This document shows, piece by piece, positions 59,424-64,000 of a stretch of 64,000 nt of DNA; position 1 is the first letter of the stretch; each line of letters starts with the position of its first letter. Both the position numbers and the translations under genes were made by a program. Source of the DNA: Ruminococcus sp. (lineage in GTDB: Bacteria > Bacillota > Clostridia > Oscillospirales > Acutalibacteraceae); assembly GCA_022768065.1 (NCBI GenBank), contig JALELS010000002.1, positions 1-64,000 on the forward strand. The letters are read 5' to 3'. Below the pieces are notes generated by a model. The model saw only the letters and a program-made list of their open reading frames with translations. It was not told where the DNA came from and did no database searches.

Positions 59424-59728
59424 TTTGAATTAACCCCCGTTTCTTCAATGTAGTTAATATATGGAATTTTAAGCCAATGTGTCCAACCGCTTGAAGTAAT
59501 CGGAGTTTTGATTACACCATCGTATGCATTCGCTGCGTGAATTACACAACCGTTTCCGATATACACACCTATATGCCCTTGATGCCATACCGCTATGCCG
59601 GGTATATCAGACAAGGTACTTATAGGTCCTTTTTCAACAGCAGCATTAAACATACCGTCAGCAGTTACATCTTTCATTTCATTTGTTCCGTACTTAATAG
59701 TTCCGCTTGTTTCGTCATATCCAACTGT
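59405..59728 (-). pseudogene. C-terminal fragment of an NlpC/P60-type peptidase
   Basis: The frame reads GTIKYGTNEMKDVTADGMFN, then SDIPGIAVWHQGHIGVYIGN and VIHAANAYDGV. This is the His-containing C-terminal half of phage- or ICE-type NlpC/P60 cell-wall peptidases. Similarity begins right after a TGA at 59729-59731 and the catalytic Cys part is missing. A short version could start at an internal ATG overlapping the DUF4238 stop, but it would lack the nucleophile. Confidence 0.7.
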
Positions 59729-60198
59729 TCACGATACTTCTCAGAGCGATAAGCTAAATCATGCAGAAATATAATCAGCTTCCGCATATTTGTTTCATTA
59801 TATAATGCTTCGTGGTTGGTGCTTATCAAATCAAGTATTTGGGAAACATCTGCCTCCATACGAGAGAGTCCTTTTTCCACAAACTGTCCATCTGCTGCAT
59901 CAATGATAGAGATAGAAGAAGGATACAGTTTTAACATTTCTTCTAGAGCGTTCTTCAGTTGTTCCTTTTCCGCATCATAGAAATATCTCTTCGCAGCATA
60001 GTTTTCGGGTCGTTGACGAGTTAATATGCTATCTGTCATCAAGTTCCAAACACAGATTCTTTTCTGGTCTGGAGCAAAACGTTTCATATACATTCTCGGA
60101 ACATAATGTTGGTTTTTCACTTTGCCGCTCAAAATAACACCTTCTAAAGAACAACCAATCGACTGCTGATTAAAATCGGTTGCTTGTTGATTGATCAT
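59674..60198 (-). CDS. DUF4238 protein, probably truncated
   Basis: This 174-residue protein contains KNQHYVPRMYMKRFA near residue 27 and ICVWNLMTDSI, the DUF4238 signature, followed by EALYNETNMRKLIIFLHDLAYRS (outline). Usual members are ~250-350 residues. Here the last ~18 residues are read from the NlpC/P60 fragment in another frame, so the C-terminus has been lost at a junction near 59720-59730. DUF4238 proteins are found in many genomic islands and have no settled role. Two ribosome-binding and start options are weak. Confidence 0.72.
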   Translation of the reverse strand: MINQQATDFNQQSIGCSLEGVILSGKVKNQHYVPRMYMKRFAPDQKRICVWNLMTDSILTRQRPENYAAKRYFYDAEKEQLKNALEEMLKLYPSSISIIDAADGQFVEKGLSRMEADVSQILDLISTNHEALYNETNMRKLIIFLHDLAYRSEKYREQLDMTKQAELLSTEQMK

Positions 60199-60287
60199 TA
60201 TACAAAATATTTATTATGAATTTCCCACAACTAGTATATACACCAATACAGGCAACCACTTATTCTTGTGCACATTTTTTCAAATCC

Positions 60288-60734
60288 TTATAGGTCTATC
60301 TTTTCTGGGTTGTATAAAATCTCAATAGACTTATCGGTATTTACACCTAATATAAAGTTTACTAGATGGGCGGATTCTTCGGATTTTTCTTTATGTTTAT
60401 CTGTTGGCAGACCTATACCATAGAATATGTTATCTATTTCATAATCAGAAAGCAATTTATCTATGGCATTTGTATATTGATTATCCACAATCAATTCATT
60501 GACTTTTTTATAGTCTGGGAAATAAAACCTATCTTTGTTTTCAAAAAATAAAGAAATATTGTTTTTTACGGCTACTATGTCGGGAATAATTGAGTCTTTA
60601 TTCTTTTCGCTATCAGCATTGTTAGGATGCAAAACCCTGCCTGTACCACTTTGTGGAAAATCGAAACAAACGATATGCCAGCCACTATCGGTCAAATACT
60701 GTAGTAATGCTTTTGTAACTTGTTCTTCGGTCAT
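60288..60734 (-). CDS. PD-(D/E)XK nuclease, putative restriction endonuclease beta subunit
   Basis: This 148-residue protein shows IIPDIVAVKNNISLFFENKD near residue 55. Its PD, then E-N-K thirteen residues later, is a canonical PD-(D/E)XK metal site. An N-terminal helix-strand pair (TEEQVTKALLQYLTDSGWHI, SGTGRVL) completes a minimal nuclease core. Its ATG overlaps the stop of the larger gene by one base (TAATG), with GGAGGG upstream, so both are made together. Nuclease role and pairing with the cytosine methyltransferase are inferred. No named family is recognised. Confidence 0.68.
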   Translation of the reverse strand: MTEEQVTKALLQYLTDSGWHIVCFDFPQSGTGRVLHPNNADSEKNKDSIIPDIVAVKNNISLFFENKDRFYFPDYKKVNELIVDNQYTNAIDKLLSDYEIDNIFYGIGLPTDKHKEKSEESAHLVNFILGVNTDKSIEILYNPEKIDL

Positions 60735-61906
60735 TACGCATCCCTCCAAAGTGATCCATCAGGAAATAAGATTGCGTCAGCAAAGTAGAAAAAAACTCTT
60801 ATATGCTTAACTTTAGAATAAGTAGAACCATATCTAACTTGCATCAAATAGCGAGGGATATCCTTATTTTCTAATTCGTTATAATCTTTGGTTAATAGAT
60901 TGTGTCGTTCGCTATTTTTAACATCGTTAAAGAAATCGTTAATAGAAGAATTATTTTCGTTAATGACATTTATAGTTCGATTTTCAATATCAATTTCCAC
61001 TTTGCCAAATACTAAAATCAGATTATTTCTTCTATCTTCAAAAGTTTTCCCTTCTCTACATTTCAAGTAATCAATAGCGGCCAAAGCACCTGGATATGGA
61101 TCGCCTCTGAAGTGTGCATTAACTTGATAAATGGCCGTATTTTCTCTTGAACGCAACAATTCACCAATGGAATAGCGAGCATCCTCATATCTAGATAAAT
61201 AATTAATCAGATATTCAGAAGGTATCATTTGCACAGCTGATATGGGAGACATATCATTGATGGTACGTCCGTTTGCTTTAGCAAAAAACTGCTCTTGCAT
61301 TCTGTTACGCTGGTCACGAATAGTGATATTTCGCAAAAGTCTTTCTCGACCTGCTAACACGCCATATGTTTCGGTTGATACGATGACCTCGTCAATAGCT
61401 GCAAACATCTGAATCATATTATTGTCAGAGGAATCCGGACACCCAGAATAATTAATAATATCAGCATCGTACTTTAGACCTTTTTGTACTAAGTGTGGAG
61501 CTTCTTGAGGATTGTTTAAATAATTAGTTATGTCCGACGGAAAATAATAGAGAAGTGCTGGAATATCATAAATACTCATAACAGATTCAAGTGCTTGAAA
61601 AATAGCAGGATTAATAACATCCCATCGAGGAGATGCGTTGCGTCTTGTTATTATCGCTCCTTCAGGATAAATATAGAAAGCAGGAACACTATTTTCGACA
61701 GCAGCCGCTATTCTGGCAAAACGCTGAAATGCATTGTGACCAGTACCAGCCTCAGTTGTAACTTCAATAGAAAAAATAGGTTCGTTGTCTTTTTCTACAA
61801 TAAGATCAGGTGCATCAAGATACAAAATCTTTCTAATATGGTCGGGCATTGTATGGAAACGAGTCGGATTATTGGCATCGCTTTCATACATTTTATTTTT
61901 TATCAC
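60734..61906 (-). CDS. Putative restriction endonuclease alpha subunit, probably with an upstream nonsense codon
   Basis: This protein of at least 390 residues carries YLDAPDLIVEKDNEPIFSIE followed by VTTEAGTGHNAFQRFARI near residues 30-60. This is a PD...E pattern where Thr takes the place of the usual Lys, so it may be a degenerate nuclease or a recognition subunit. The listed start is GTG with a weak AGGATAA site. The frame stays open 21 codons further (YSTESFADFIINHTSLSQQD) to a TAG at 61970-61972, and four codons beyond is an ATG with AAAGGA overlapping the methyltransferase end. The native gene very likely started there. AT-rich and probably transferred. Confidence 0.65.
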   Translation of the reverse strand: MIKNKMYESDANNPTRFHTMPDHIRKILYLDAPDLIVEKDNEPIFSIEVTTEAGTGHNAFQRFARIAAAVENSVPAFYIYPEGAIITRRNASPRWDVINPAIFQALESVMSIYDIPALLYYFPSDITNYLNNPQEAPHLVQKGLKYDADIINYSGCPDSSDNNMIQMFAAIDEVIVSTETYGVLAGRERLLRNITIRDQRNRMQEQFFAKANGRTINDMSPISAVQMIPSEYLINYLSRYEDARYSIGELLRSRENTAIYQVNAHFRGDPYPGALAAIDYLKCREGKTFEDRRNNLILVFGKVEIDIENRTINVINENNSSINDFFNDVKNSERHNLLTKDYNELENKDIPRYLMQVRYGSTYSKVKHIRVFFYFADAILFPDGSLWRDA

Positions 61907-61976
61907 ATTATCCTGTTGAGAAAGTGAGGTGTGATTAATAATAAAATCAGCAAAACTTTCTGTACTATACTAAACT

Positions 61977-63173
61977 CTATACATTTTCTTTTTCCTTTCT
62001 TCTGATATCTTCCGCAATTGGGAGAGCCAAATTGTAAACAAGAAGCGGTGGCACAGCATTACCAGTTTGTACGCGCTCTTGCACAATACCGCCAAGAAAA
62101 ACATAGCTGTCAGGGAAACTCTGAATTCTTGCTCTTTCTCTTATAGTAAGTCCTCTCGGCTGAGTAGGATGTCCAAATTGGAATTGTGGACGAATGCCAC
62201 CTGCAAGCTGTGTAGGACTTGGAGCGTTTTCACGTAAACGAATTCTTTGCTTGAATTTTGGATACATTGGTTTGCCGGGTTCGGTTGATGCAATCCTATT
62301 GATTGTTTCTTGTGGATGATTAGGAGAAATATGATTGCTTAATTTTTTAGGGGGAGTAATGCTTTCTATTTTTCCTTTACCCTTCATTAATTTTTGATAT
62401 TCGCTTTTAGCGGGTTTAGTGTACTTGCAAATTTCTTCGTTATTGTCTAGTTCTGGAAGATCCGAAATAGCTTCACGAACGGTACGATAATTGTTTTTAA
62501 ATTTACCAACAGGAAAGATGTATTCAGAGGTGAGTCCTCTTGCTTGTTTAACACCAACAAAAATCAGTCTTTGACGAATCTGAGGGACACCGAAATCTGC
62601 AGCATTTAATAAATCTACTGTTGTGGTATATCCAAGCGAATTCATAAACGCTTTAATATCTTTTTCAAATTGTCCTCCAGCAGTACTTCTCATACCCGAT
62701 ACATTTTCAAGAATTATATAATCAGGATCAAACTCTTTGACAAACTTCATGTACTCCAAAAACAAGAAATTACGCTCGTCATTATCATTGTGTTTTCTAT
62801 TGGCAATAGAAAAACCTTGGCAAGGTACTCCGCCGGTTATTAAATGAACTTTGTTAATTCCTTTGTTTTGGAGTAATTCTTTAATTTTATTAGGCTCTAT
62901 CTTTGTAATATCTCCTAAACATCCAATGGCATTGGGATGATTATAAGACCATGTACGCATAGCGGGTTCAAAATGATCTATGCCAAGTACTGATTCAAAT
63001 CCATCCCAAGAGCAACCAACCGCAAAACCGCCTGCTCCGCAAAATAAATCAATCATAGTAAGTTTGTTTTTGTCATGCTTGAATTTATCAAGATTAAAGA
63101 ATGTGATGTCATCATCACATAAGTAAGAACTTTTTTCTACAGGAATGTCCTTATTCCAAATATTTGATACCAT
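61977..63173 (-). CDS. DNA (cytosine-5)-methyltransferase
   Basis: This protein of about 398 residues has all main m5C motifs. They are I (TMIDLFCGAGGFAVGCSWDG), IV with the catalytic Cys (GGVPCQGFSIANR), VI (DYIILENVSGM), VIII (GVPQIRQRLIFVGV), a short target-recognition stretch (~230-300), and IX/X (TIRERARIQSFPDSY, VQTGNAVPPLL). It should methylate a cytosine in a short DNA site and protect it from the nuclease genes that follow. The specificity is unknown. The ATG is chosen over a TTG three codons upstream, which lies within the AAGGAG spacing. The stop is TAG. Confidence 0.93.
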   Translation of the reverse strand: MVSNIWNKDIPVEKSSYLCDDDITFFNLDKFKHDKNKLTMIDLFCGAGGFAVGCSWDGFESVLGIDHFEPAMRTWSYNHPNAIGCLGDITKIEPNKIKELLQNKGINKVHLITGGVPCQGFSIANRKHNDNDERNFLFLEYMKFVKEFDPDYIILENVSGMRSTAGGQFEKDIKAFMNSLGYTTTVDLLNAADFGVPQIRQRLIFVGVKQARGLTSEYIFPVGKFKNNYRTVREAISDLPELDNNEEICKYTKPAKSEYQKLMKGKGKIESITPPKKLSNHISPNHPQETINRIASTEPGKPMYPKFKQRIRLRENAPSPTQLAGGIRPQFQFGHPTQPRGLTIRERARIQSFPDSYVFLGGIVQERVQTGNAVPPLLVYNLALPIAEDIRRKEKENV

Positions 63174-63295
63174 CTTGATCAACTCCTTATTCTATAATAT
63201 CTATCATAATTTGCAAAATTCGCACTAATGGTGCCAATGAACTGTGGCTTGAGGAAAAGATATATGCGGGATAATAAGATTTTAAATTTATAAAT

Positions 63296-64000
63296 TCAAA
63301 CCAAAACTTCCCATTTGCCGTAGCGTTTTCCGCTTTCACGGCGGATATAGTTTTTATCCTGCAGGGATTTCATAATTCGCTTTATTGTTGCAATAGATTT
63401 TCCGGTTGCTTCTACAAGTTCTTGCTGTTTGATAGTCGGGTTCTTTGCAACCAATTCTAAAACTGCAAGTTCCTCTAAAGTGCAGTCTAAAGTATCAAAT
63501 TGATACTTTGGAACTTTTGGGTTGATACTTTGGGAATCGTTCTCCACATAATCAATGTGCATATATCTGTTCTTTAGTTCATAGTTGGTATCTAACAAAA
63601 GATTTGAAAAGAACATTTCCAAAAACTTAGTTGTGGAATGGACGCCCTTTTGCAGGTTATTGTAATTAGCACGAACCAAAGCGTTGCGGAAATACCAAGA
63701 ATATTTCTCGAATGCGTCGTTATTTACGCTAAAACCGAATGTTTTCATATATTTTATCATAAATACGGCAGTTGCACGGGTGTTTCCCTCGCTGAATGGG
63801 TGAATTTGCCATATATCTGAAGCAAATTTAGCCAAATGCTTTACAGCCGCGTCAACCGACAAACCTTCGTAAGAAAACTGTTTTTCGTTAGCAAAGTCAT
63901 AATCCAAAGTTTCTTTAATACTGTTCCAATCCGCATAAATGACGGTATCGCCGTTCAGTACCCACTCTTTCTTTGTGATGTTGTACTGCCTGACTTGTCC
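63296..64000 (-). CDS. Fic-family protein with C-terminal winged helix (5' end beyond window)
   Basis: The visible 234 residues are in one open frame to the window end. The Fic active-site motif HPFSEGNTR, with catalytic His, lies in FASDIWQIHPFSEGNTRATA (shortened), so AMP-transfer activity is possible. A C-terminal winged helix (LVAKNPTIKQQELVEATGKS, IKRIMKSLQDKNYIRRESG) suggests DNA binding or self-regulation. No inhibitory helix is visible in the part shown. The N-terminus and start are outside the window. It is on the same strand as the restriction-modification genes and adjacent to them. Confidence 0.9.
   Translation of the reverse strand, partial: GQVRQYNITKKEWVLNGDTVIYADWNSIKETLDYDFANEKQFSYEGLSVDAAVKHLAKFASDIWQIHPFSEGNTRATAVFMIKYMKTFGFSVNNDAFEKYSWYFRNALVRANYNNLQKGVHSTTKFLEMFFSNLLLDTNYELKNRYMHIDYVENDSQSINPKVPKYQFDTLDCTLEELAVLELVAKNPTIKQQELVEATGKSIATIKRIMKSLQDKNYIRRESGKRYGKWEVLV

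Overview
The window looks like a chromosomal contig from an anaerobic, endospore-forming member of the Clostridia, most likely an Oscillospiraceae/Ruminococcaceae-type gut bacterium. The evidence is SpoIIR and a SpoIIE-type phosphatase, two [FeFe]-hydrogenase-like proteins, the Rex-AdhE fermentation module, a tryptophan T-box, BceRSAB-type signalling and transport, and very Firmicutes-like promoters and ribosome binding sites. GC content was not computed. By eye most of the window is of intermediate GC, and roughly 59-63.3 kb is clearly more AT-rich. No whole-genome or database comparison was possible.

Layout. 0-0.55 kb: remnant of a DUF4417 gene abutting tRNA-Trp, then a CAU tRNA. 0.8-3.8 kb: circularly permuted ATP-grasp, alpha-E and transglutaminase operon plus a small zinc-ribbon protein. 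3.9-9.1 kb (minus strand): BceR-BceS-BceA-BceB type peptide-antibiotic sensing and efflux module, with a DNA-deoxyinosine glycosylase coupled to its end. 9.2-13.3 kb: GH20 hexosaminidase, Na/phosphate cotransporter and DegV operon. 13.4-18.7 kb: spoIIR, then a hydrogen-metabolism or H2-sensing cluster (2Fe-2S ferredoxin, PAS-hydrogenase, SpoIIE phosphatase, second hydrogenase). 19-23.4 kb: two tandem palindromic repeats, a phosphotransferase, and adhE with its redox regulator rex. 23.6-35.2 kb: malic enzyme, ECF S-component and coaX, a sorting-signal surface protein, a transporter with an aroE-aroK fusion and aroQ, a U32 peptidase, zapA, rlmA and an HD protein. 35.3-41.7 kb: tRNA-Pro, NUDIX, a flavodoxin with a nonsense-interrupted SDR, LysR, DUF6512, a YbaK-type editing protein and MATE. 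41.7-44.8 kb: TrpXYZ-type tryptophan ABC transporter under a Trp T-box followed by a Trp-containing leader peptide. 45-50.8 kb: complete oppBCDFA operon. 51-58.8 kb: peptidase T, PNPOx and DUF4186 proteins, a second MATE under a leader-ORF attenuator, DUF2089, M28 peptidase and an esterase. 59-64 kb: AT-rich accessory island with a cytosine methyltransferase, a two-gene PD-(D/E)XK restriction endonuclease candidate, DUF4238, decayed fragments and a Fic protein cut by the window end.

Peptide uptake (Opp) and peptidases (PepT, U32, M28) sit alongside tryptophan import and the shikimate genes, while AdhE, the hydrogenases and malic enzyme describe a fermentative, redox-regulated metabolism. The most notable non-coding finds are: (i) the tandem Trp T-box plus Trp leader peptide before trpXYZ; (ii) a leader ORF running through a terminator/antiterminator before the second MATE gene; (iii) paired Rex boxes over a near-consensus promoter; and (iv) a BceR-type operator. 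The least described gene system is the methyltransferase plus alpha/beta nuclease cluster, whose alpha gene seems to carry an amber codon at position 5.
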